A DNA stretch of 64,000 nt from positions 124,001 through 188,000 of IMG/VR virus record IMGVR_UViG_3300037010_001227. The stretch is one strand, 5' to 3'. Positions 48,694 through 57,299 of this stretch are shown here, one piece after another. Under the pieces are notes generated by a model, which saw only the letters and a list, made by a program, of their open reading frames with translations, had not been told where the DNA came from and ran no database searches. How positions within the stretch are numbered: the stretch's first letter is position 1; the number at the start of each line of letters is the position of its first letter. The position numbers were made by a program, and so were the translations under genes. Source of the stretch: a virus.

Positions 48694-49068
48694 ATGAAAA
48701 TTCGAAAAGGTTTCGTAAGTAATAGTTCTTCTTGTAGTTTTACTCTTTACGGAGTATATTTAGATCCAGTAGAAGAAGCAGTTTATGCTAATCTACAAGA
48801 TGATATTAAAGCAAGATGTTTAATTGAAGCAGAGAAACGTGGAGGTGATCTAGATTTAGAAGTATTTATAAAAGTTATGTGGGAAGAATTTAAAATAGAA
48901 GCTACTTGGGGTCAAGATCACTATACTCTCTATTTTGGTTTCAGTATTAACGACATGAAAGATGATGAAACTAAAATACAATTTTATGATCGGATTGAAA
49001 AGTTTTTTCAAAAGATTTTTAAAGAAGTAAGCTGTGATTGGCATTCAGAAGCATGGTATGACTCTTGA
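48694..49068 (+). CDS. GFVSNSSSSSF-family protein 7, 124 aa
   Basis: AAGGAG before the ATG. MKIRKGFVSNSSSCSFTLYG carries the only change in the Ser run, Ser to Cys. The body has YTLYFGFSINDMKDDE, matching protein 6, and a helical end. It follows the broken HNH gene. Confidence 0.8.
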   Translation: MKIRKGFVSNSSSCSFTLYGVYLDPVEEAVYANLQDDIKARCLIEAEKRGGDLDLEVFIKVMWEEFKIEATWGQDHYTLYFGFSINDMKDDETKIQFYDRIEKFFQKIFKEVSCDWHSEAWYDS

Positions 49069-49081
49069 GTAATTAAGTAGT

Positions 49082-49225
49082 ATGACAACTAAAATATGTA
49101 GTAGTAAATGTAAAGATTTAAAGATTTAACAGATTTTTATTCAAACTCTTATAGATAGTAAAGATTATCATACTAATGTTCATAATAATGGAGCATATAA
49201 ACAATAAATAATGAATTTACTATAG
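49082..49225 (+). pseudogene. Remnant of a zinc/HNH-type protein
   Basis: MTTKICSSKCKDL, then LTDFYSNSYR and KDYHTN in other frames, like the zinc-finger N-terminus of phage HNH or endonuclease VII-type proteins. Stops in all frames; the rest of the gap to 49259 is AT-rich and empty. Confidence 0.4.
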
Positions 49226-49259
49226 TTTTAAATAATTATATAACTACTTTGGATAATTG

Positions 49260-49520
49260 ATGAAAACAAGAGCAGGTTTTGTAAGTAACAGTTCTAGTTC
49301 CAGCTTTGTGTTGGATAAAGATCATCTTTCACCAGAACAAATTGATCAGATTAAGAGACATACCAAACTTGCACAAGATTTTGGTATAGAACATTGGATG
49401 ATAGAAGAACGAGAGCATATAATCCTGCTAGAAACTTGGATGGATAACTTTAACATGTCTGAGTTCCTGGAACATATTAAGGTTCCAACAGAAGCCATAT
49501 TACGTCACAACAGAGACTAG
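49260..49520 (+). CDS. GFVSNSSSSSF-family protein 8, 86 aa
   Basis: ATG 49260 (preceded by an in-frame TTG). MKTRAGFVSNSSSSSFVLDK, then a short acidic helical body (LSPEQIDQIKRHTKLAQDFG). The last and second-smallest member. It is followed 2 bases later by the next gene. Confidence 0.8.
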   Translation: MKTRAGFVSNSSSSSFVLDKDHLSPEQIDQIKRHTKLAQDFGIEHWMIEEREHIILLETWMDNFNMSEFLEHIKVPTEAILRHNRD

Positions 49521-49521
49521 C

Positions 49522-50046
49522 ATGACAAAGGAAGAGTTTATCAGCAAAGCCGTTGAGCGTTCTAAAACTTTTATTAAGGATGCTCAACTTGACATTAGAA
49601 AAATTAGTGAGATGCAATCTCATATTGTTAATTGTCTTTTTAATAATCAGCCGCTATCATATTCTGTAGTGGACAGTGAAGCAAAAGAATGTAAGAATAT
49701 CTACATTATGTTAGATACTCCTTATATCGACCATACAGAAGAAGAAGCGTTCTGTGTATTGGATGTTATTAACTATTACACATTTCCAGTTACAGCTATT
49801 CTTGATTCAATTTCTCTGTCTAAAAAAGGTAAGTTGACAGAAGCTCTTGATATTAGACCATTCATGTTCAGCGGTCCAGCTCCAACTCAAATTATTTGGT
49901 CTGGATCTGATATTTCCACAGTTAAAACTGTAGGTTATCCTTCGCTAACTAATGAAGATGCAGTTGCTGCATTTAAACACTGGATTCATTATGTATTCGG
50001 TTTACATTTAAATATAGAAACAGGCTACCTGGAGGATTCTTTCTGA
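49522..50046 (+). CDS. Hypothetical protein, 174 aa
   Basis: It begins 2 bases after protein 8 and overlaps the next gene by 1 base (ATGCTTAG). Mixed alpha/beta, no Cys motif. It does not carry the GFVSN leader. Unknown. Confidence 0.65.
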   Translation: MTKEEFISKAVERSKTFIKDAQLDIRKISEMQSHIVNCLFNNQPLSYSVVDSEAKECKNIYIMLDTPYIDHTEEEAFCVLDVINYYTFPVTAILDSISLSKKGKLTEALDIRPFMFSGPAPTQIIWSGSDISTVKTVGYPSLTNEDAVAAFKHWIHYVFGLHLNIETGYLEDSF

Positions 50047-50336
50047 TGCTTAGAACTTTGGATTCAACCCAATGTTTGGGTGTAGTGAACGGAATTATAG
50101 AATACCTGAAAGAAATTGAACGAGCTTCTAATAAACCGTGCTATATGGAACTTATAGATTTTGAAGTAACTACAGAATTTGTAGATTTACTCGAATTTGT
50201 AGGTTTAGCTTATTTTCAAACAAAAGATTCTTGCGTAATAGCATGGAAGGGTAACATTGACAAAGCAATCTCCTGCATCGACGCCGAACGAGAACACAAG
50301 CAACTCCGAAACAACCGAAATCTTTTCGGAGAATGA
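50046..50336 (+). CDS. Hypothetical protein, 96 aa
   Basis: Coupled to the preceding gene. Alpha/beta pattern with a Cys-containing strand. The end overlaps a possible long N-terminus of the next gene by 80 bases. Confidence 0.6.
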   Translation: MLRTLDSTQCLGVVNGIIEYLKEIERASNKPCYMELIDFEVTTEFVDLLEFVGLAYFQTKDSCVIAWKGNIDKAISCIDAEREHKQLRNNRNLFGE

Positions 50337-50655
50337 TAAGCTTGTAGTTTGGGAAATTCCTATTGTTCAGATTTTTAATCTGGTTCATTGGCCGGACGGT
50401 TGTAAAACTGTCCCTACATTTGAACAGCTTGAAGATACTCTTAACATCGTTGAAGGATATAAACAAAGCCCAGAAGAATACGATGAGCCTGATAAAAAGG
50501 CTATTGAGGAATGGCTTAAAAAGAACTCTTTAACTAAATTCAAAAAAGCATACATAGAAGCTGTTCAAGAACATGAACGGCTTGAAAATATTAAACATGA
50601 CTGGTTTAGAGATAACAAGTTGTTTCCACAACAGTATATGAGAACTGACAACTAA
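50257..50655 (+). CDS. Hypothetical protein, 132 aa, start uncertain
   Basis: The frame is open from TTG 50257, but its first 27 codons overlap the previous gene and are Ser/Thr/Asn-rich. TCGGAG at 50328-50333 points to codon AAG 50340, after which clear coding sense begins (LVVWEIPIVQIFNL). This may be another gene whose true start is not ATG, GTG or TTG. The C-terminal part is a charged helix. Confidence 0.55.
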   Translation: MTKQSPASTPNENTSNSETTEIFSENDKLVVWEIPIVQIFNLVHWPDGCKTVPTFEQLEDTLNIVEGYKQSPEEYDEPDKKAIEEWLKKNSLTKFKKAYIEAVQEHERLENIKHDWFRDNKLFPQQYMRTDN

Positions 50656-50661
50656 GGATTT

Positions 50662-50907
50662 ATGACAAACAAAAAGAAACTGGGATTATGTCTTATCCTT
50701 GTCTTAATTTCTACTGGTGGAAAGTATGTAACTGCTGGATATATTATTTACCAGTTAGTTTTACATGGGTTTGCTGAATCTTTTATTAGTTACTACTTGT
50801 TACTAATACTTCTGTTGTTCGCATGTTTTAAACTTCAGAAATCATTAGAGGAATTGGCACTAAGTTATATTACTATCGAACCGGATAGCAATGAAGAAAA
50901 ACAGTGA
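50662..50907 (+). CDS. Two-pass membrane protein, 81 aa
   Basis: Lys-rich start, then two hydrophobic helices (residues 7-30 and 43-57) and an acidic tail: N-in, C-in topology. It precedes and overlaps thyX by GTGA. Unknown function; holin-like size but no lysis context. Confidence 0.6.
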   Translation: MTNKKKLGLCLILVLISTGGKYVTAGYIIYQLVLHGFAESFISYYLLLILLLFACFKLQKSLEELALSYITIEPDSNEEKQ

Positions 50908-51599
50908 TAACTTTACAAGATCTAACAAAAGAGTTTAAAAAAGATTCTTGGATTTGGGAAACCAACGACAAAGACAAAGTTGAAGTAATATTACCATCAG
51001 TAGAAATTATTGATTCTATGGATGGTGTTAGTATTCTTAAGAAATTAGAAAAGATTATTAGAGTAGCATACAAGAGTGAAGATAAAATCACTGATACTTC
51101 TTATGAGAAGATGCTGAATGTTATTCTAGCAAATAATCATCTATCTACTTTAGAACATGAACATATCACTTTCAAGATAGTGACAAATCGTGGTGTAACT
51201 CATGAATTGGTTAGGCATAGACTAGCTAATTATACACAAGAATCTACACGATATGTTAACTACAGTAAGAAAGGTGGCCAGGTAATTTATCCTGCTTGGA
51301 TGGTTGGTAAGTCTGACAAGGATAAGATGTTCTGGTATGCAAGAATGTGTAGTGCTCTTATGGGATACAATCAAGCTATTACTGAATTTGGTTGGAAGCC
51401 ACAGGAGGCACGAGGAATTCTCCCGCATGACGTTAAGACTGAAATCTATTCTACTATGAATTTGCGAGAACTACGGCATGTTGATAGTCTTCGTGGAGAA
51501 GGTGCTAACGCGGCCCATCCAGATATTAGAATAGTTATTTCTGAACTGATGTCACAACTACAATCAAAAATTCCTATTATTTTTGATGAGAAAGTATGA
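50904..51599 (+). CDS. thyX: Flavin-dependent thymidylate synthase ThyX
   Basis: The 231-residue protein has the ThyX signature RHRLANYTQESTRY (residues 102-115; RHR-x7-S), with HEHITF upstream for FAD and the late ERKR-like Arg/Glu region. ThyX converts dUMP to dTMP using methylene-THF, NADPH and FAD. This couples to the dNMP kinase and perhaps the deaminase-like enzyme, and to NAD(P) supply from PnuC/NadR. GTG start; the end overlaps the next gene. Confidence 0.95.
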   Translation: MITLQDLTKEFKKDSWIWETNDKDKVEVILPSVEIIDSMDGVSILKKLEKIIRVAYKSEDKITDTSYEKMLNVILANNHLSTLEHEHITFKIVTNRGVTHELVRHRLANYTQESTRYVNYSKKGGQVIYPAWMVGKSDKDKMFWYARMCSALMGYNQAITEFGWKPQEARGILPHDVKTEIYSTMNLRELRHVDSLRGEGANAAHPDIRIVISELMSQLQSKIPIIFDEKV

Positions 51600-52465
51600 A
51601 CGTCGATGTAGGTGTATTAAACAGATTTGATCCCGCATTTGCTAGTCATTTACGTGATATTTTGTCTAATTCATTAAGTATTGAAGAAGTAAGTAACATT
51701 ATGGCTAAAGGTAGATATTGCTTAGCTGGAGGTGCTATTAGAAGTTATTATGATGACACAAAGTTAAATGATTTAGACATTTATGTGTTAGATGATAACA
51801 CTTGGGATGAAATGAGTAGTCTTGCCCAGGCGTATTCTGCTGAAGAAGACGTAAAAAAATTACGAGCTTCACAACCTGGTATGTATAGTTTTGGCGCAAG
51901 ATTCGGAACTTACAAGTATCCATATAAGCACATTGACCATATTTCTTTTGATGGTCTGAAACCAAGAGTAGAATTTTTACGGATCCGTTATGTTCCAGAC
52001 TACAAGAACAGGTTTAATAATAGAGATCTTCCTAAAGTTGCTGACTTGACTGAAGCTGAATTCATCACAGCTACCTCAACGTCAGAAATCTTAGAAGGTT
52101 TTGATTTTATTTGTTGCACCGCAGCAGTTGAATTTGAAGTTTCTAGTGAAACAAATGATTTGTTTAGTTCTTTAAGAAAAACTCAACAAGCTATTACAGC
52201 AACTAAGAAACTAAGACAACTGGGTATAAAGTTAACAAACTATAAACAACACCCATTGTTTCTGACTTGTATCATCAAGAAAGATTTACGACTGACTCCA
52301 AGTAAAAATATGCAAAAGTGCGGTATAGCATATAAGAGACTTTACAAATATTTTTCTTATGGATACAGAATTCTTCGTGATTATGATTTTAAACAGTTAG
52401 AAATGCAGAGAGCAGAGGCAGTTCTTTCTGGTTTAGACATAACAATTGCTCAATACGATGTGTAG
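51596..52465 (+). CDS. Nucleotidyltransferase-like protein
   Basis: Residues 41-63 read RYCLAGGAIRSYYDDTKLNDLDIYV: the GG...R...(S/N)DxD pattern of class II CCA-adding/poly(A) polymerase-like nucleotidyltransferases. The rest (to 289) does not show the usual tRNA-binding domains. It could add nucleotides to RNA or be an antitoxin-like or inactive version. ATGA overlap with thyX. Confidence 0.65.
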   Translation: MNVDVGVLNRFDPAFASHLRDILSNSLSIEEVSNIMAKGRYCLAGGAIRSYYDDTKLNDLDIYVLDDNTWDEMSSLAQAYSAEEDVKKLRASQPGMYSFGARFGTYKYPYKHIDHISFDGLKPRVEFLRIRYVPDYKNRFNNRDLPKVADLTEAEFITATSTSEILEGFDFICCTAAVEFEVSSETNDLFSSLRKTQQAITATKKLRQLGIKLTNYKQHPLFLTCIIKKDLRLTPSKNMQKCGIAYKRLYKYFSYGYRILRDYDFKQLEMQRAEAVLSGLDITIAQYDV

Positions 52466-53207
52466 AAAATACATCTTAAATGTAGCATTCATTAATAGCT
52501 TCTTTTCTTCTTATGGCAACTATAATAGTCAATTTAAACAAATTGTTGCTAAACATGTAATAGAAGTGCATAGAGAACAGTTTGAACTTCTAGAAAAAGA
52601 TGTTCCAATGCTTCTACGGCAAGGAAGCAAAATTATTCCAAAACTTTGTAATGCCACAAGTTTCACCACAGAGTTATACACTCAAAACTACTTAAAACTG
52701 GTTTTGGGTGTTTTATATTATTATGTGGAAGCTTCACATTGGTATAAAGATATAGTTTATAAGAGAGAACAAGGTGATGTGGATTCATTAATCTTTTTTG
52801 AACTATTTGATGCGGAAGAGAACTTACTTTACTCTCCCATGGATTTGTTAAATCCCATTACAATAGATTATGAATCTAGAAGTCATTGGTTTTGTCGTCG
52901 CAATAATTATACGGGTGTTACTAGATGTGAGTTTACTGATGATAAAAATCAAAAGTTTGTTCTAGCAAAATCACAAACAGACTTTAGAACAGCAATAGAT
53001 ATGATTGCAACATCTGTTGATATTTATCGTCTTAGAGTAAATCCAAACGCTAACTATCACTATGATGACTTTGACTATCTTAGTTTGCAGTCTATCTATA
53101 GTGAATATACTGAAGATTCCACCTATGTTTTAGGTGAAACAATACCATGTGAGACTGAAAAATCGTTTTTATTCTTGTCACACATTAATAATGAACTACT
53201 TCTTTAA
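52458..53207 (+). CDS. Hypothetical protein, 249 aa
   Basis: It starts at ATG 52458 inside the end of the nucleotidyltransferase gene; an upstream TTG is less likely. Mostly helical, aromatic and acidic, with no metal motif. A joint function with its neighbour is possible. Confidence 0.65.
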   Translation: MCRKYILNVAFINSFFSSYGNYNSQFKQIVAKHVIEVHREQFELLEKDVPMLLRQGSKIIPKLCNATSFTTELYTQNYLKLVLGVLYYYVEASHWYKDIVYKREQGDVDSLIFFELFDAEENLLYSPMDLLNPITIDYESRSHWFCRRNNYTGVTRCEFTDDKNQKFVLAKSQTDFRTAIDMIATSVDIYRLRVNPNANYHYDDFDYLSLQSIYSEYTEDSTYVLGETIPCETEKSFLFLSHINNELLL

Positions 53208-53870
53208 ATCTTGGTTTTACGTAAGTTATAGTTAGCATTTCTAGTGATATTCAGTTTTCGTGTTTCTAATGAAATTATATGTTTACCTTTGTTTGAATGG
53301 AAATTTTAATTTTAGTTTCATTAGAATGCGGTTGAGGTTTATCTGTTTTATAAGTAGATAATTTAGCTTTAGTTTTAGCAGGCATTGGAACATCCTTACG
53401 ACCCTTTGAGACAGCTTTTCGCTATTCAACAGTAAATTTCTACCTACTTGGGATTGTCGAAGTTTTTCTTTATGCTCTTTTGTTAAAGGTTTCTTTTTCT
53501 TGCCTTTACCAACAAGTGACATTTTGAGTTTTGTTTCCTCTGAATGTTTGCGAGGACTTGGTTTAGTTGTTTCTGACATATCTGCTGGGTTATTACCAAC
53601 AGCTTGTATGTTATAACCATTTACAACAGAGTCAAATTTATTTATTATTACTTGTGCTATATCAGCAAGAAATGATTTTAAAATAGAGAGTACAAAATAA
53701 GATTCACCATGCAAAATTCCAAGATGATGCTTGTAATTTTGGATTGTGATGATTATCAGCTTTAATGCGCTTTACATACATCGTCTATTAAGATTAACAA
53801 TAGAACCAATATAACCTTTATTAGTACTAGTATTAGTAATACAGTAGACACCTGAGGTTTTGTTTATTTA
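53204..53870 (-). pseudogene. GIY-YIG homing endonuclease with NUMOD3 repeats, broken
   Basis: In order on the minus strand: GVYCITNTSTNKGYIGSIVN (intact GIY...YIG motif), KADNHHNPKLQ, HGESYFVLSILKSF, VVNGYNIQAVGNN, then NUMOD3-like KHSEETKLKMS and LTKEHKEKLRQSQ. Stops and frame changes separate the first three blocks. It occupies the whole gap before the NYN gene. Confidence 0.8.
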
Positions 53871-53914
53871 GGAACCTCACTACGTTTAATTCATCCCATT
53901 GTATGGAGATATTA

Positions 53915-54535
53915 ATGGAAACCTACAACAACTCTAAGAGCAATCGTTCTTGTATTGTAGTCCTGAACCAGGCCAATATCACAGGGTTTCTCAACAATCA
54001 TGAAAACTCAAATGGCAAAATGCGTATCGACTACAGTAAGCTCTTAGAACAGGCTGCAAATGGTCGAAATCTAATTGGTGCTCTTTGTGTTTCTCAATGC
54101 GATTCACAGATTATGGGGCTTAAGCCCCAGGATTACAAAAAGAAGAACCGGAAGTTCCTGTATTCACTACAGGCATTCGGTTGGACACCACTTGAAGTAG
54201 AATACAACAGCCTAACTCAAGATGTTACTCAGGTAACTCAGTCAGTTTATAATGCTGTTTGCGAGATGTTATTGGACTCTGAAGGTAATCCTAAATATGA
54301 TCTCGCAAACCTAGACCTTATATTTATTACAGGTTCTAGTCTTTGGTCTACTGTAATCGCACCTTTTAGTGAAAACGGACTTGCAATTGAAGTTCTGTAT
54401 CCCAGAAAGTCTACGTCTTCTGCACTATACAGTCAGTTTGTATTCCGTGATCTGTATCCTTTCATCGTAGCTTCTAATACAGAAGTTATGTCTCGTCGGC
54501 TTGAAGCACTAGCTAACAAGACAACACGGATTTAA
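53915..54535 (+). CDS. NYN-domain-like protein
   Basis: The 206-residue protein opens with a strand, VVLNQANITGFL, then RIDYSKLLEQAANGRNLIGA, then a strand-rich core with DLIFITGSSLW near 150. This is the order of NYN/LabA (PIN-like) ribonuclease domains: D/N-x-N-N, and a late (S/G)D/S. The first acidic residue is replaced by Asn-Gln, so catalysis is doubtful. TGGAGAT precedes ATG 53915. Confidence 0.6.
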   Translation: METYNNSKSNRSCIVVLNQANITGFLNNHENSNGKMRIDYSKLLEQAANGRNLIGALCVSQCDSQIMGLKPQDYKKKNRKFLYSLQAFGWTPLEVEYNSLTQDVTQVTQSVYNAVCEMLLDSEGNPKYDLANLDLIFITGSSLWSTVIAPFSENGLAIEVLYPRKSTSSALYSQFVFRDLYPFIVASNTEVMSRRLEALANKTTRI

Positions 54536-54549
54536 GAATAGAGGAATTA

Positions 54550-54571
54550 AAACCAAGTATGGACTTGGTTT
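54550..54571 (+). other. Intergenic hairpin
   Basis: AAACCAAG with CTTGGTTT, 6-base loop, followed by ATTAG. Terminator-like stem without a T run, between the NYN-like gene and the next TTG-start gene. Confidence 0.4.
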
Positions 54572-54606
54572 ATTAGTGCCGGAATACCAAAAATAGAGAA
54601 ACTTAC

Positions 54607-56589
54607 TTGACAACAGATATTTCGATTTCACCTGAAAAACTATTACAACTTATTTCTGAAACATTTGTAGGTGATTGTCTTACTGAGCTAACCACTGGAG
54701 AATATTCCTTTTCCAGTGGTTTTTCTATTGACAAGAATATCACTGATGAATCTATTTACCGGGATATTATTGATTTTAACTATAATATCAAATACACTTT
54801 TTTCTACCAGCTAGTAGATAGACTCAGTAAAGCTAGTAATAGTTTTAATACAATTAGGGTTAGAGATAACCTAATAAACACCTTTTTTGATAAACTATCC
54901 AGTATTTATACAGATGCTGCTTCGAATTGTAAGCTGTTCGTAAAAGATAATCAGGTTATTTCTATTATTCTCGGTAGAACATTACCAATGAATGCTGGAT
55001 ATGACTATGAACGTGCCGGCATTCCTGAATGTAGTGAAAACTTTGAAATGTCTGAAGGTCAGATATGTTTTGGTCAAGGACAGTGGAAAGGTTCTAGTGA
55101 TCCTAAAGATGTAATAGTTATATCTAGAGATTACTTTAGAATCAATGCTTTAGAATATTGTAGTGGCAATCTTAATCTCCTTGTGCATCCTGAATATGAG
55201 CCTTTTTTCTTTGATGATCTCAATTCACAGTATGGCCAAAAGCTTGAATCGTATATTTCAGCTTGCCATTATCCAGAAGATAATTATAACTATAACTACT
55301 TACTTTCAAGGATTGATTCACCACGAAGAGCAGATAAAAACTCTTGGTATACGAAACGGTCAAAAGATATACGTGTCTTTACGGATTCCACAAAATTAAA
55401 AGCAGTAAAAGGTTACATCAAACTTCCTATAAAGCATAGTGAAGATTCTATGCAAGCTAAATTTGAAGCAGCTAAAGCTTCAGGAGCAGAGATTCTGTAT
55501 AAAGAAATTTCTTTGCTAGACAAAGAAAAACTTATTAAATATGATAAATATGAGATTATTTGCGAAATTGGTCCAATTTTTATCTCCTGTAAAACTAGTA
55601 AATGTCTTGATATCATTAAGAAAACTGAAAATACAAAAACCTTTCGGTTTGATATTTTAAAAAACTTGGTAGGCCCAGTAGCAGATTGGATTCTTGGAGA
55701 TGAACTAAACTATAAGAATCTTAATAATCAGCCATTTCTGTATGTTATACGAAATCTTAATTCAACATTTGTAAATGATATTACATCAGAAGCTACAGGT
55801 TTACTTGGAGTATCTTGGAGAACTAATCCGACTGATGCTCTTACAGCAGTTCGTAATAAGCTAGTAGAAAGAATTCTGTTAGATGAGAAACAGTTCAAAG
55901 ATACTCTAAGACAGCATGTAAAGACTGTGTTCTCTAATAATTCACGGGCACAGTTCCTTGGTCTTGTTCCTGATTTGGCATACAAAGGATATAGTAGTCA
56001 CCCAGGATGGTATATTAAAGAATGTGTTAATGATTCTTTTGGTAGACGCAATCGACGGTTTTCACCGTATTCGTTCAAAGATACTGTTTTAACTATTGAT
56101 TTTATTGAATTACTTTCTTCACTATATACTTCAACAGATTACAGATATAGAAGTGTTTTAGGTATTACTAAACAAAGTCAGCTCATGGATTACTATCATG
56201 ATAACTTCATTCCTCAGCCAGATATTGAGAATTCAATAAGCAGCATATCTGATGATCGTTGTTCTAGTGGTTTATTTAAACACTATTTCCCTAAAGGAAC
56301 TATTCTTCCTGCAGAATGTATTACTTTATCTACAGAAGCAGTAGAGATTCTAAAAGCAACTGGTTCAATTAGAACTTATAGTGAACTTAATACTTGGTTC
56401 ACATTTGCTAAGAGTTATCTCTCTAACAATACATTCCCATCCTTGCTAGCAAAGATAGATTCAGATCATACTGATATTATCTCTGTTATGCATACACTCT
56501 GTAAGTTTACTTGTTTCTTACAATATACGGAATGGGCACTTACAGTTCTTGAAGAAGAAGAACTTGTATTGCTCCAACAGCAACAATAG
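54607..56589 (+). CDS. Large protein of unknown function, 660 aa
   Basis: The longest gene in the window, with TTG start and AGAGAAA upstream. Soluble, Ser/Tyr/Asn-rich, with alternating helices and strands and no coiled coil, P-loop, metal site or signal peptide. It stands directly upstream of the 213-residue protein and the MoxR/VWA pair on the same strand, so it may be a partner or target of that chaperone-like module. A structural role is also possible. Confidence 0.7.
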   Translation: MTTDISISPEKLLQLISETFVGDCLTELTTGEYSFSSGFSIDKNITDESIYRDIIDFNYNIKYTFFYQLVDRLSKASNSFNTIRVRDNLINTFFDKLSSIYTDAASNCKLFVKDNQVISIILGRTLPMNAGYDYERAGIPECSENFEMSEGQICFGQGQWKGSSDPKDVIVISRDYFRINALEYCSGNLNLLVHPEYEPFFFDDLNSQYGQKLESYISACHYPEDNYNYNYLLSRIDSPRRADKNSWYTKRSKDIRVFTDSTKLKAVKGYIKLPIKHSEDSMQAKFEAAKASGAEILYKEISLLDKEKLIKYDKYEIICEIGPIFISCKTSKCLDIIKKTENTKTFRFDILKNLVGPVADWILGDELNYKNLNNQPFLYVIRNLNSTFVNDITSEATGLLGVSWRTNPTDALTAVRNKLVERILLDEKQFKDTLRQHVKTVFSNNSRAQFLGLVPDLAYKGYSSHPGWYIKECVNDSFGRRNRRFSPYSFKDTVLTIDFIELLSSLYTSTDYRYRSVLGITKQSQLMDYYHDNFIPQPDIENSISSISDDRCSSGLFKHYFPKGTILPAECITLSTEAVEILKATGSIRTYSELNTWFTFAKSYLSNNTFPSLLAKIDSDHTDIISVMHTLCKFTCFLQYTEWALTVLEEEELVLLQQQQ

Positions 56590-56597
56590 GAGAATTT

Positions 56598-57239
56598 GTG
56601 ATAGACAAAACATTATTCCATCTAAGATATAAGTTGGCACAGTTTCTTGTGGCTGACATTGTCTTTTCTGGAATAATCAAACAACCTAATTTTTCTGATC
56701 TCTCTTCATTAGAGTTGATCCAGGAGGATAAGGGGTTTTATCTTACCGCACTACGATTAGTAACAAATCTTACTCAGTTTGATACAAAGTCTGAACAGGA
56801 TTCTGAAATGTTCAAACAGAAAATCATTGATGGTAAGACATTGTATTTTAACAAAGGAGTGTTAGAATTAGCAGCTAATAAAAATCTAACCGAAGCATTA
56901 GCAGAAGCAAAGGATGTAGATGAATTGATTAAGGTAGATCTGTTTGATACCTTAGTTTATCAGAAAATCTATAATGCTTACTTCATGGCTTTTGAACAGC
57001 CAGATTACAACTATCAATTTCTTGATGATGAAACTGCACAGTTAGCAAATTCAAGTATTCCAATCAATGCTTTCAGTTTGTTTGATAATAAAACTCTACA
57101 AACTATCGAAGGCTTGTTTGATTTTGAAGATAACAAAGCAGTAAGAAAAGTCATTAAGTTCATGAAAGCTCATGAACATATTAAGACTTATACGCAGTTT
57201 ATTGCTTTAGTTGAACGATTTGCAATTGTTAAGAAATAA
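56598..57239 (+). CDS. Hypothetical helical protein, 213 aa
   Basis: GTG start with AGGAGAA upstream, 8 bases after the large gene. Mostly helical, acidic in the middle (EALAEAKDVDELI). No motif. It sits between the large unknown and the MoxR gene. Confidence 0.65.
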   Translation: MIDKTLFHLRYKLAQFLVADIVFSGIIKQPNFSDLSSLELIQEDKGFYLTALRLVTNLTQFDTKSEQDSEMFKQKIIDGKTLYFNKGVLELAANKNLTEALAEAKDVDELIKVDLFDTLVYQKIYNAYFMAFEQPDYNYQFLDDETAQLANSSIPINAFSLFDNKTLQTIEGLFDFEDNKAVRKVIKFMKAHEHIKTYTQFIALVERFAIVKK

Positions 57240-57299
57240 TGAATAATATTAGTATTATTAGTAATAACTTTTAACGTAATACAATTTCGGAGTATACGA

